Position numbers and translations under genes: made by a program. DNA of 64,000 bases from an uncultured Angelakisella sp. Its GTDB lineage: Bacteria > Bacillota > Clostridia > Oscillospirales > Ruminococcaceae. Within the stretch, counting starts at the first letter, position 1; each line of letters opens with the position of its first letter. Under the pieces are notes generated by a model. The model saw nothing but the letters and a program-made list of their open reading frames with translations. It was not told the origin of the DNA and searched no databases. Below, one piece after another: positions 42,200 to 49,505 of the stretch. Location: contig CAKSYU010000003.1 in assembly GCA_934524965.1 (NCBI GenBank), forward strand, positions 13,240 through 77,239. Reading direction: 5' to 3'.

Positions 42200-43483
42200 A
42201 TGCCGAGTGCTGCCCAATGGAAAGAAGCCCTGCAAAGCGGCGCCTGTGATGAGGCGCTGTGCCAGCTGTATGTGACCGATGACCCGCTGCCGCAGCGGGA
42301 GCGCTGCCTGCGCCTGCTGGAAGAATTTACCCGACTGTACGGCGAGCGGGAGGAGGTTTATTTCTTCTCGGCGCCGGGTCGCACCGAGCTGGGCGGCAAC
42401 CACACCGACCACCAGCACGGACGGGTGCTGGCGGCTGCAGTAACGCTGGATAAGCTGGCGGTGGTCTCTCCGCAAGAGGGTACGGTAGAGCTGGGCAGCA
42501 AAAGTCACCCGCTGCCGCCGATGGACTGGCGGGACATGGCGCATTACAAAAGAGAACGGGGACATTCCCCCTCGATGATCCGCGGGATCTATGCCGGACT
42601 GCGGCGGGAGGGCTATGCCGCGGGCGGCTTTGCGGGGGTAAGCACCTCCGCGGTGCCGACCGGTTCGGGGCTGTCCTCCTCGGCGGCGTTTGAGCTGCTG
42701 CTGGGGGAGATCCAGAACCGGCTGTACAATGACGGGACGATCCCGCCGGTGGCGCTGGCGCGCATTGGACAGTACGCCGAGAACGAGTATTTCGGTAAGC
42801 CCTGCGGTCTGATGGATCAGACCGCCTCGGCAGTGGGCAGCGCTGTGAGCATTGACTTTCTGTGCCCCGAAGCACCCATTGTAGAGCGGCTGCCCTGCGA
42901 CTTTGCCCGCTGGGGCATGGCAATGTATGTAGTGAATACCGGTGGCAGCCACGCCGACCTGACCGAGGACTACGCTGCCATTCCACTGGAGATGAAGGCG
43001 GTGGCGGCGCAGTTCGGCTGCCATGTGCTGCGGGAGGTTGAGCCGGAGGAATTCTATGCCGCGCTGCCAAGCCTGCGGGGCAAGGTGAGCGACCGCGCGA
43101 TTCTGCGGGCAATGCACTTTTTTGAGGAAAACGAGCGGGTGCCGCGGCTGGCGGCGGCGCTGCGGGAACCCACGGCGGAGGCGTACCTTGCCGAGATGCT
43201 GGCAAGCGGGGCTTCCTCCGAGCGGAGATTGCAGAACATATACCCTGCCGACCCGAAGGAACGGGGGCTGGCGCTGGCGCTTTCGCTATGTGAGCGGGAG
43301 CTGGCGGGCTGCGGCGGCTGGCGGGTACACGGCGGCGGCTTTGCCGGTACGGTGCAGGCGCTGGTGCCGCGGGAGCGGGAAGCGGGCTTCCTGTGGGTGA
43401 TGCGGGAGACCTTTGGCGAGAAAAGCTGCACCCGGCTGACCATACGGGCGGCGGGAGCGTGCGAGCTGGAATTCCCGGAATAA
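42200..43483 (+). CDS. Galactokinase-family (GHMP) sugar kinase
   Basis: 427 residues, three GHMP motifs: APGRTELGGNHTDHQHGRVL (N-terminal sugar-binding motif), PTGSGLSSSAAFELLLG (ATP-binding loop) and RVHGGGFAGTVQALVP (C-terminal). In classical galactokinase the first motif reads GRVNLIGEHTDY; here it is GRTELGGNHTDH, so the sugar may differ from galactose. GKPCGLMDQTAS, with the catalytic-Asp region, is kept. No gal operon partners are near. Ribosome-binding site cggagg. Followed by palindromic repeat copy E. Confidence 0.85.
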   Translation: MPSAAQWKEALQSGACDEALCQLYVTDDPLPQRERCLRLLEEFTRLYGEREEVYFFSAPGRTELGGNHTDHQHGRVLAAAVTLDKLAVVSPQEGTVELGSKSHPLPPMDWRDMAHYKRERGHSPSMIRGIYAGLRREGYAAGGFAGVSTSAVPTGSGLSSSAAFELLLGEIQNRLYNDGTIPPVALARIGQYAENEYFGKPCGLMDQTASAVGSAVSIDFLCPEAPIVERLPCDFARWGMAMYVVNTGGSHADLTEDYAAIPLEMKAVAAQFGCHVLREVEPEEFYAALPSLRGKVSDRAILRAMHFFEENERVPRLAAALREPTAEAYLAEMLASGASSERRLQNIYPADPKERGLALALSLCERELAGCGGWRVHGGGFAGTVQALVPREREAGFLWVMRETFGEKSCTRLTIRAAGACELEFPE

Positions 43484-43494
43484 GAGAAAAATGA

Positions 43495-43566
43495 GGGCGT
43501 CCCGAAGCGGAGGAGGGCTGCCCGCCCATTGATGGGCGGCGGCTCGACAAAAGCGGAGGGACGCCC
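43495..43566. repeat. GC-rich palindromic intergenic repeat, copy E
   Basis: GGGCGTCCC and GGGACGCCC perfect outer arms, with GCCCGCC/GGCGGC inner pairing. On the minus strand the core GGGCAGCCCTCC resembles copies A and B. Probably terminates the galactokinase-family transcript. Confidence 0.65.
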
Positions 43567-43589
43567 GTATCCTGCGGGGCAAGAAAAAC

Positions 43590-43618
43590 TTGCGGAATAA
43601 AAATATCTGTGCTATAAT
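43590..43618 (+). promoter_or_regulatory. Promoter of MATE transporter gene
   Basis: TTGCGG, 17-base spacer, TATAAT with an upstream TGC extension. Confidence 0.82.
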
Positions 43619-43626
43619 ACGCTACT

Positions 43627-43675
43627 GTCTGCATGGGTGCAGACCATACGATCCGGCAAAAAAGGAGATTGCCGG
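43627..43675 (+). promoter_or_regulatory. Twin-hairpin leader of MATE gene
   Basis: GTCTGCA/TGCAGAC (four-base loop) starts close to the expected transcription start. CCGGCAA/TTGCCGG then encloses a loop with AAAAAGGAG. The leader may stabilise the RNA or respond to a ligand; unrecognised. Confidence 0.45.
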
Positions 43676-43709
43676 AAATTTAAGAAAATGAAAACTGGAG
43701 AATGAGAAA

Positions 43710-45071
43710 ATGAACGCAGAGAGAAGAAATGGCGCGCGGGAGCCGATCCGGCTTTCCGACCATTTCAGCTACGGACGGTTGGTACGCTTTGTAATGCCGA
43801 CCATTATCATGATGATCTTTACCTCCATTTACAGCGTGGTAGATGGACTGTTTGTTTCTAACGCGGTAGGCAAAACCGAATTTGCGGCGCTCAACTTTAT
43901 TTTCCCCTTTATTATGGTATTGGGCGGTGCGGGCTTTATGATAGGAACCGGCGGTACGGCGCAGGTGGCGCAGCAGCTGGGGCGGGGCGATAAGGAAAAG
44001 GCGAACCGCTACTTCAGCATGATGGTGTGCTTTACCGTGCTGCTGGGTATCCTTTTGGCAGTCATCGGCATCGCAGTGATACGGCCGGTGTGTGTGCTGC
44101 TGGGTGCGACCCCCGAGATGATGGAGGGCTGCGTGCTGTATGGACGCATTGTTATTGCGTTTACCCCTGCCTTTATGCTGCAAAATGTATTCCAGAGCTT
44201 TTTGACGGCGGCGGAAAAGCCGAAGCTGGGGCTTTTTGTGACCGTCGCGGCGGGACTGACCAACGCCGCGTTGGACGCTCTGTTTATCGTGGGCTTCCGG
44301 TGGGGACTGGCAGGCGCTGCGTTGGCGACCGGCATCGGGCAGATGGTAGGCGGTGTGCTGCCGCTGATCTACTTCCTGCGCCCGAATAACAGCCTGCTGC
44401 GGCTGACAGGGAAGCCGACTTTGGAGGCAAAGCCTATTCTGAAGGCGTGCGGCAACGGCTCGTCCGAGATGATGTCCAATATTGCAAGCTCGCTGGTGGG
44501 TATGCTGTATAATTTCCAGCTTCTTATATATATCGGGGAGGACGGAGTATCTGCCTACGGCGTGCTGTTGTATGTGCAGTTCATTTTCATTGCCATTTCC
44601 ATCGGATATTCCATCGGCGTATCGCCCATTGTAAGCTACCACTACGGCGCAGAGAATACAGCCGAGATGAAAAGCCTGCTTCGCAAGAGCATCACACTGA
44701 CCCTAACGGTAGGTGTGGCGCTGACGGCGCTGGCAATCGCAGCGGCGGGCCCCTTTGCGTACATCTTTGTAGGCTTTGATGAAAGTCTGTTTGCGCTGAC
44801 AAAGCACGCGTTCCGGTTGTTCTCTTTTTCCTTTCTGCTGGCGGGCTTTAATATCTTTTGCTCCGGCTTCTTTACGGCGCTGGGCAACGGCGCGGTTTCG
44901 GCGCTTATCTCCTTTTTGCGTGTGCTGGTGTTTCAGGCGTCCTCGGTCATTGTGCTGCCGCTCATTCTGGATATCGACGGCATCTGGTGGGCGATCACCG
45001 TTTCTGAGGTGATGGCGGCAATCATTTCGGCGGTCTTTCTGCTGGCAAAGCGGCAGCGGTACCATTACTGA
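43710..45071 (+). CDS. MATE-family efflux transporter
   Basis: 453 residues, twelve membrane segments in two MatE repeats. MIFTSIYSVVDGLFVSNAVG opens the first repeat and IGYSIGVSPIVSYHYGAENT the second, as in the DinF/MepA-like branch. These pumps use sodium or proton gradients to export cationic drugs or metabolites. Own promoter with hairpin leader. The start codon at 43710 has ggagaatgag upstream. Confidence 0.9.
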   Translation: MNAERRNGAREPIRLSDHFSYGRLVRFVMPTIIMMIFTSIYSVVDGLFVSNAVGKTEFAALNFIFPFIMVLGGAGFMIGTGGTAQVAQQLGRGDKEKANRYFSMMVCFTVLLGILLAVIGIAVIRPVCVLLGATPEMMEGCVLYGRIVIAFTPAFMLQNVFQSFLTAAEKPKLGLFVTVAAGLTNAALDALFIVGFRWGLAGAALATGIGQMVGGVLPLIYFLRPNNSLLRLTGKPTLEAKPILKACGNGSSEMMSNIASSLVGMLYNFQLLIYIGEDGVSAYGVLLYVQFIFIAISIGYSIGVSPIVSYHYGAENTAEMKSLLRKSITLTLTVGVALTALAIAAAGPFAYIFVGFDESLFALTKHAFRLFSFSFLLAGFNIFCSGFFTALGNGAVSALISFLRVLVFQASSVIVLPLILDIDGIWWAITVSEVMAAIISAVFLLAKRQRYHY

Positions 45072-45087
45072 AAGCCCCAAACGAAAA

Positions 45088-45103
45088 TGTTTCATGTGAA
45101 ACA
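45088..45103. other. parS-like 16-base site
   Basis: TGTTTCATGTGAAACA differs in one central base from the Firmicute parS consensus TGTTTCACGTGAAACA. It is embedded in a longer palindrome with ten-base perfect arms (AAATGTTTCA and TGAAACATTT). Lies in the 51-base gap between the MATE stop and a terminator. Confidence 0.5.
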
Positions 45104-45122
45104 TTTGTTCGCATATGTTTGC

Positions 45123-45166
45123 ATAATAAAAGCTCCGGGATCGGTGAGATTCCGGAGCTTTTATTA
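45123..45166. terminator. Bidirectional terminator between MATE and metI
   Basis: ATAATAAAAGCTCCGG/CCGGAGCTTTTATTAT perfect 16-bp stem, serving both convergent transcripts. Confidence 0.93.
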
Positions 45167-45196
45167 TATAGGGGAGAAAAGAAGAAGGAAGATAGC

Positions 45197-45907
45197 TTAG
45201 TGATTTTGCTTCAGGCGCTTATCCAGCTTGACCGAAAGGCGGGTGCCGACGCTTTGGAAGACCTGCACAATGATGATGAGCAGAATGACCGCCAGCAGCA
45301 TAACCAAATATTTATAGCGATAGTAGCCGTAGTTGATGGCGATCTTGCCCAGACCGCCGCCGCCGACAATACCGCTCATGGCGGTGTAGCCTAAAATGGT
45401 GGTGATGGCGATGGTGGCATTGGAAATGAGGGAGGGGACCGCCTCAGGGATCATAACCTTAACGATGGTCTGCATGGGAGAAGCGCCCATGCTGCGGGAC
45501 ATTTCGATGATATTGGGGTTCAGTTCCCGCAGGCTGCTTTCTACCAGACGCGCCACGAAGGGGAACGCGGCGACGACCAGCGGCACAATGGAAGCCACGG
45601 TGCCTACCGCCGTACCGATAATGGCACGGGTGAACGGGAACAGCAGGATCATGAGAATGAGGAAGGGGACGGAGCGCAGCAGGTTGATGATGATATTGAT
45701 GGTTTTCATCAGCCAGCCGGGGAGGGGGGCAAGCCCGCCTTTTTCCCCGACCACCAGCAGGACGCCCAGCGGCAGCCCGATGAGAATGGCGAAAAACGTG
45801 GCAAGAATGGTGACATACAGTGTCTCCCAGAACGCCAGCAGGAACTGCCCCTTGACAATAGTGAGCGTTTCCTGCAATACCTCGGCAGAAAAAAGTTTAT
45901 CCAGCAT
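45197..45907 (-). CDS. metI: Methionine ABC importer permease MetI
   Basis: 236 residues, five or six membrane segments. The LVESSLRELNPNIIEMSRSM stretch leads into the ATPase-contact loop MGASPMQTIVKVMIPEAVP, typical of MetI. It overlaps metN by 11 bases. Third and last gene of the metQ-metN-metI transcript, which reads on the minus strand behind the Met-rich leader peptide. Forms a homodimeric channel driven by MetN. Confidence 0.93.
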   Translation of the reverse strand: MLDKLFSAEVLQETLTIVKGQFLLAFWETLYVTILATFFAILIGLPLGVLLVVGEKGGLAPLPGWLMKTINIIINLLRSVPFLILMILLFPFTRAIIGTAVGTVASIVPLVVAAFPFVARLVESSLRELNPNIIEMSRSMGASPMQTIVKVMIPEAVPSLISNATIAITTILGYTAMSGIVGGGGLGKIAINYGYYRYKYLVMLLAVILLIIIVQVFQSVGTRLSVKLDKRLKQNH

Positions 45908-46913
45908 ACTGAGTCACCTCCTGTGCAGTCACATCGCCATCCTGCGTAAGGTACGCGATGGCGCGGTCGAGATCATCGGCTTTATCCTCGATGGAGAGCA
46001 GCATGGAGCCGTAGGTGCGACCCTCAATGCTGCGGGTAGAAGCATAGGCGATATTTGCCTCAATGCCTGCCTCGGTTGCCATACGCGCAATGAGCGGCTT
46101 GCCGGTGGCATCGGCGCCATTGAACACGACGCGAATGAGACGGGAGCCGGAACCGGCGCACAAAAGGCTTTCCGGATTGCCCTCGGGGAATACCAAACGG
46201 CGGGCGGCTTCCGACTTAGGGTGGGAGAATACCGCGCTGACTTCGCCCTGCTCCACCACCTGACCTTCTTCCAGAATCGCCACATGACGGCAGGTGGATT
46301 CCACCACGCTCATCTGATGGGTGATGATGATGACGGTGATACCGAGCTTACGGTTAATATCACGGATCAGCTCCAAAATGGCACCGGTGGTTTTGGGGTC
46401 AAGGGCGCTGGTGGCTTCATCACACAGCAGCACCTTGGGATTGGTGGCAAGCGCGCGGGCAATGGCGACACGCTGCTGCTGACCGCCCGAAAGCTGGGCG
46501 GGGTAGGCGGCGGCTTTATCGCCGAGGCCCACCAGCTCCAGCAGGGATTGCGCCTTTTTGACCGCTTCGGCTTTTTTTACACCGGCAAGCTCCAGTGGGA
46601 AGCAGACATTGCGCAGGCAATTTTTCTGCATCAGCAGGTTAAAGCCCTGAAAAATCATGGTGATGCTCCGACGTTCCTGTCGCAGCTCCTTCTCGTTCAT
46701 TCGGGTCAGGTCATGCCCGTCAATGACCACGCTGCCGGAGGTGGGGCGTTCTAGCATATTGATGCATCGGACGAGGGTGCTTTTGCCGGCACCGCTCATG
46801 CCGATGATGCCGAACACATCGCCATCGGGAATGGTGAGCGATACGTCACGGAGCGCCTCTACGCTGCCATCGGCAAGGGAGTAGGTCTTACATAGATTTT
46901 TGAGCTCGATCAT
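45897..46913 (-). CDS. metN: Methionine ABC importer ATPase MetN
   Basis: 338 residues. Walker A GMSGAGKS (39-46), signature LSGGQQQR, Walker B VLLCDEATSALD and H-loop THQMSVVE are intact. The C-terminal NIL domain (about residues 260-338, IRVVFNGADATGKPLIARMA) is present; in E. coli it binds methionine and shuts the transporter down (trans-inhibition). It follows metQ by 28 bases and overlaps metI. Confidence 0.95.
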   Translation of the reverse strand: MIELKNLCKTYSLADGSVEALRDVSLTIPDGDVFGIIGMSGAGKSTLVRCINMLERPTSGSVVIDGHDLTRMNEKELRQERRSITMIFQGFNLLMQKNCLRNVCFPLELAGVKKAEAVKKAQSLLELVGLGDKAAAYPAQLSGGQQQRVAIARALATNPKVLLCDEATSALDPKTTGAILELIRDINRKLGITVIIITHQMSVVESTCRHVAILEEGQVVEQGEVSAVFSHPKSEAARRLVFPEGNPESLLCAGSGSRLIRVVFNGADATGKPLIARMATEAGIEANIAYASTRSIEGRTYGSMLLSIEDKADDLDRAIAYLTQDGDVTAQEVTQYAG

Positions 46914-46941
46914 ACTTCTTCAAATCCCCAATTCGTTTTTA

Positions 46942-47805
46942 TTATTGAAGGGCGTCCAGTGTGGACTGCTTACCGCCGTAGAGACCGAGAGGCTCCACAT
47001 GAACGGAGAGAACAGATACAATATGGGTGCCGTTTTGGGCGTTGAAGTCATCGAGATAGGGGGTGTGCTGGAAGTAGTTTGCAAGAACGGTGCCGTCCTC
47101 TACCACATTATTGGGAACAACATAGTCGCTGTATTCCTGGATATCAAGGGTGATCTCCTTGGCAGCGAGGATATCCTTGGCTACGGCGAGGATCTCGGCA
47201 TGGGGAGTGGGGGAGGCGGCAACAGAGATGGTCTGACCGGCAAGAGCGGCATAGTCAAGGTCGGCATCGTAGCCATCACCGGGGTTCTCTACGACGGAAA
47301 TAACGGATCCATCATACTTTTCAGCAATGTAATCGGCGACCTGCTTGCTGGAGAGTGCGGCAATCAGCGCCTTGACCAGCGGATTTTCCTCATTGCCCTC
47401 CTTTACTGCCAAAATGTTGGCATAGGCGGAGGAGGAGCCTTCCAGCGCCAAAGCGTCCTTGGTGGGGTTGAGACCGGCGGAGATGGCGTAGTTGGAGTTG
47501 ATAACAGCGTAGTCAACGTCCTGCAGGACATTGGGAAGCTGGGCAGCCTCTACCTCGCTGAATTCGATGTTCTTGGGGTTTTCGGCGATATCCAGAACGG
47601 TAGCGGTAATGCCTGCGCCGTCCTTCAGCTTGATGTAGCCCTTATCCTGCAGCAGCAGCAGCGCGCGGGCTTCGTTGGTGGTATCATTCGGGATCGCGAT
47701 CTTGATCTTGGTTTCGGTGGTGGCGTTATTGCCGCAGGCTGCGAGAGGCAGCAGCAGGCAGACGATGAGCAGAGCAGCGAGTACGGATTTAAGAGTCTTT
47801 TTCAT
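46942..47805 (-). CDS. metQ: Methionine-binding protein MetQ (NLPA family lipoprotein)
   Basis: 287 residues. Lipoprotein signal peptide with lipobox LAACG (LLPLAACGNN), so the mature protein is anchored outside the membrane by a lipid on Cys. The NLPA fold follows (AIPNDTTNEARALLLLQDKGYI, DYAVINSNYAISAGL). First structural gene of the importer. Aaaggacattccc precedes the ATG. In front lie an 18-codon ORF, an intrinsic terminator and a Met-rich leader ORF, which suggest control by methionine supply. Confidence 0.93.
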   Translation of the reverse strand: MKKTLKSVLAALLIVCLLLPLAACGNNATTETKIKIAIPNDTTNEARALLLLQDKGYIKLKDGAGITATVLDIAENPKNIEFSEVEAAQLPNVLQDVDYAVINSNYAISAGLNPTKDALALEGSSSAYANILAVKEGNEENPLVKALIAALSSKQVADYIAEKYDGSVISVVENPGDGYDADLDYAALAGQTISVAASPTPHAEILAVAKDILAAKEITLDIQEYSDYVVPNNVVEDGTVLANYFQHTPYLDDFNAQNGTHIVSVLSVHVEPLGLYGGKQSTLDALQ

Positions 47806-47871
47806 GGGAATGTCCTTTCTTTTTATCTTACAAGATTGTTGTGGGTGAACGGTGCGGGGCGGGGGATAAGG

Positions 47872-47928
47872 TCACATTCGTCCCAGCAGGTGGTTCGCCC
47901 GTACCAGATCTTCGTAATACAGGTTCAT
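47872..47928 (-). CDS. Possible 18-residue ORF between attenuator and metQ
   Basis: Reads MNLYYEDLVRANHLLGRM with aaagga upstream of the ATG at 47928. It lies after the terminator and 66 bases before metQ. It could be a second leader peptide or chance. Nothing similar is recognised. Confidence 0.3.
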   Translation of the reverse strand: MNLYYEDLVRANHLLGRM

Positions 47929-47963
47929 GGCATGGTTCCTTTCGCTGATAGATTGGATAAAAC

Positions 47964-47999
47964 AAAAACCGGCAGACTTTCCGATGAAGTCTCCCGGTT
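47964..47999 (-). terminator. Intrinsic terminator (attenuator) of metQNI
   Basis: On the minus strand ACCGG-G-AGACTT pairs with AAGTCT-G-CCGGT (one G-G mismatch), seven-base loop, followed by TTTTTG. The stretch TTTCCGATG on the plus strand (47978-47986) is the complement of CATCGGAAA in the leader ORF region (48075-48083), giving a 9-bp alternative pairing that would destroy this stem. Confidence 0.85.
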
Positions 48000-48039
48000 A
48001 AAAACAAATGATGGCGGCGCCCAAATCGGCGCGATGTTT

Positions 48040-48144
48040 TTAATCTGTGATGATGGAGCTATCGGAAAAAGTTGCATCGGAAAAAGTGCGCATACCGCAC
48101 ATGCGCATCATCATAGCCATCATCATAAAGCAGTTCTTTTTCAT
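48040..48144 (-). CDS. Methionine-rich leader peptide of metQNI
   Basis: 34 residues; ATG at 48144 with ribosome-binding site aaaggag and a strong promoter 56 bases upstream. The peptide begins MKKNCFMMMAMMMRMCGM: nine of its first 18 residues are methionine, including two runs of three ATG codons. The rest (from RTFSDATFSD to IITD) is coded by a twice-repeated ACTTTTTCCGAT element. An intrinsic terminator follows 41 bases after the stop, then metQNI. The layout is that of a ribosome-mediated attenuator sensing charged tRNA-Met: stalling at the Met codons leaves the repeats free to pair with the terminator. Function is inferred, but codon content, promoter, alternative pairing and target all agree. 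Confidence 0.8.
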   Translation of the reverse strand: MKKNCFMMMAMMMRMCGMRTFSDATFSDSSIITD

Positions 48145-48199
48145 TGCAGCTTTCTCCTTTCCTCCGTAGTCACAGCGTTGGTATCGCTTTAATGCACTA

Positions 48200-48229
48200 A
48201 TATTATCACCGGAAAGGGGGAAGTGTCAA
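48200..48229 (-). promoter_or_regulatory. Promoter of Met leader/metQNI transcript
   Basis: On the minus strand TTGACA, 18-base spacer, TAATAT. Start of transcription expected about 50 bases before the leader ATG. Confidence 0.82.
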
Positions 48230-48369
48230 TAGTTTTTATGCAACAATCGGCACAAAAGTACGGATAAAAATTAGAGAAATTGCCGAAGCTGGGAGGAGAC
48301 AGGGGGACGGAACAAATGGAGAACAAGTTTTTGAAAGCGTAATTGACCCATGCGCCGCATGCGGTGATA

Positions 48370-48397
48370 TTGCTTTTTTTGACCAGTATGATATAAT
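48370..48397 (+). promoter_or_regulatory. Promoter of LysR gene
   Basis: TTGCTT, 16-base spacer, TATAAT; an alternative is TTGACC, 16-base spacer, TATACA (48379-48406). Between the two divergent promoters (48230-48369) I see nothing that I can support as a gene. Confidence 0.6.
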
Positions 48398-48442
48398 TTT
48401 TATACATCTTTAAGTTACGATCAGGAGCCGAAGAAACCGTAT

Positions 48443-49342
48443 ATGGATATCAACGATCTGAAACTGTTTGCCCGCGCCGCCGAGTTGGGGAATATTACCC
48501 ATGCCGCGGCGGAGACGGGCTATACGCAATCGGCTGCCAGCCATGCCCTGCGGCGGCTGGAGAGGGAGCTGGGAACGCAGCTGCTCCAGCGGCTGCATAT
48601 GGGCGTTTGCCTGACGGAAAGCGGCAGGGAATTGCTGCCCTATGTTTCGGCAATGCTGACCGCGCAGGAGCAGCTTTTGCAAAAGGCGGCGGAGCTCGGC
48701 GGAAGTATATCCGGTGTGGTATCGGTGGGGTGTATCAGCAGTGTTGCGATCCGCTGGCTTCCGGAGCTGATAGAACGCATGGCGGAGTGCTGCCCCTCTG
48801 TGCAGATCCGTTTTCAGGACGGCGACTATGAGGCGGTGGAGGAATGGATCCTGAAAAAGAAGGTGGAGGTGGGATTCCTTTCCGCCTCCACCGGTCAGCC
48901 GTTTCGATTGACCCCGCTGGTGGAGGACGATATGCTGCTGGTACTGCCCCATGACCACCCCCTGTGCAGGCAGGAAGAGGTTTCGCTGGCATCTTTGCGG
49001 GAGGAACGAATCATTGTACCGGCGGAGGGGCTGGACTACGATGTGGGAAACATTCTTCGCTGCGCAGGCTGTGCCGTAACCGAAAGAGCCAGTGTCAACA
49101 GTGACTATTCTGCCCTGACACTGGTGGGGCAGGAGCGTGGTGTAACGATTTTACCCCGAATGCTGCTGGGGGACTATGACGACCAGAGGATCCGGCTGCG
49201 CTATCTGGAGGGGCGCCCCACCCGCACGATTTGCCTGGCAACGCTGCCGCAGCAAAGGCTGAGCCCTGCAGCGGAGCTGTTCTGCCGGTACATTACCGAT
49301 ATGTTCCACGCGCAAACGGATACGGCTCCGGAGCGCATATAA
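48443..49342 (+). CDS. LysR-family transcriptional regulator
   Basis: 299 residues, N-terminal helix-turn-helix (NITHAAAETGYTQSAASHAL) and a substrate-binding effector domain. It is divergent from the metQNI leader, so it may regulate that operon, itself, or neither; a divergent LysR plus an attenuator would give two layers of control. No ribosome-binding site is strong (aggagccg, distance about 14). Its closest relative in this window by sequence style is the LysR at 26908. Confidence 0.9.
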   Translation: MDINDLKLFARAAELGNITHAAAETGYTQSAASHALRRLERELGTQLLQRLHMGVCLTESGRELLPYVSAMLTAQEQLLQKAAELGGSISGVVSVGCISSVAIRWLPELIERMAECCPSVQIRFQDGDYEAVEEWILKKKVEVGFLSASTGQPFRLTPLVEDDMLLVLPHDHPLCRQEEVSLASLREERIIVPAEGLDYDVGNILRCAGCAVTERASVNSDYSALTLVGQERGVTILPRMLLGDYDDQRIRLRYLEGRPTRTICLATLPQQRLSPAAELFCRYITDMFHAQTDTAPERI

Positions 49343-49343
49343 G

Positions 49344-49378
49344 GAAAAACGCAGGCTGATGCCCGCGTTTTCTTTTTT
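49344..49378 (+). terminator. Intrinsic terminator
   Basis: AAAACGC-x-GGC/GCC-x-GCGTTTT stem followed by TTTTTT, immediately after the LysR stop. Confidence 0.88.
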
Positions 49379-49382
49379 GCAT

Positions 49383-49405
49383 GGGCATGAATCATATTCA
49401 TGCCC
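49383..49405. repeat. Perfect inverted repeat upstream of YitT promoter
   Basis: GGGCATGAAT, three bases, ATTCATGCCC. It ends 18 bases before the -35 box of the YitT gene promoter and is a candidate operator. Confidence 0.55.
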
Positions 49406-49423
49406 GGCAGGAAAAATGTCAAT

Positions 49424-49452
49424 TTTACAAGCCGACAAATGACTGATAGAAT
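49424..49452 (+). promoter_or_regulatory. Promoter of YitT-family gene
   Basis: TTTACA, 17-base spacer, TAGAAT. Confidence 0.68.
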
Positions 49453-49505
49453 GTCCTCTGGATAACGGGACTGCATCGACAGTTTTTTCGGGAGGCAGAG
49501 AACAC

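Noticed and set aside
43688-43705. Five-codon ORF (MKTGE) before the MATE gene
   Set aside because: Spacing from the SD-like sequence in the hairpin loop is about 20 bases, and the length is too short to judge. Likely chance.
47806-48240. SAM riboswitch or T-box upstream of metQ
   Set aside because: I looked for the SAM-I core and the T-box sequence on the minus strand and saw neither. The leader-peptide attenuator explains the region better.
48314-48340. Eight-codon ORF (MENKFLKA) between metQNI and the LysR gene
   Set aside because: The ribosome-binding-like sequence is too far from the ATG and there is no promoter or terminator to support it.
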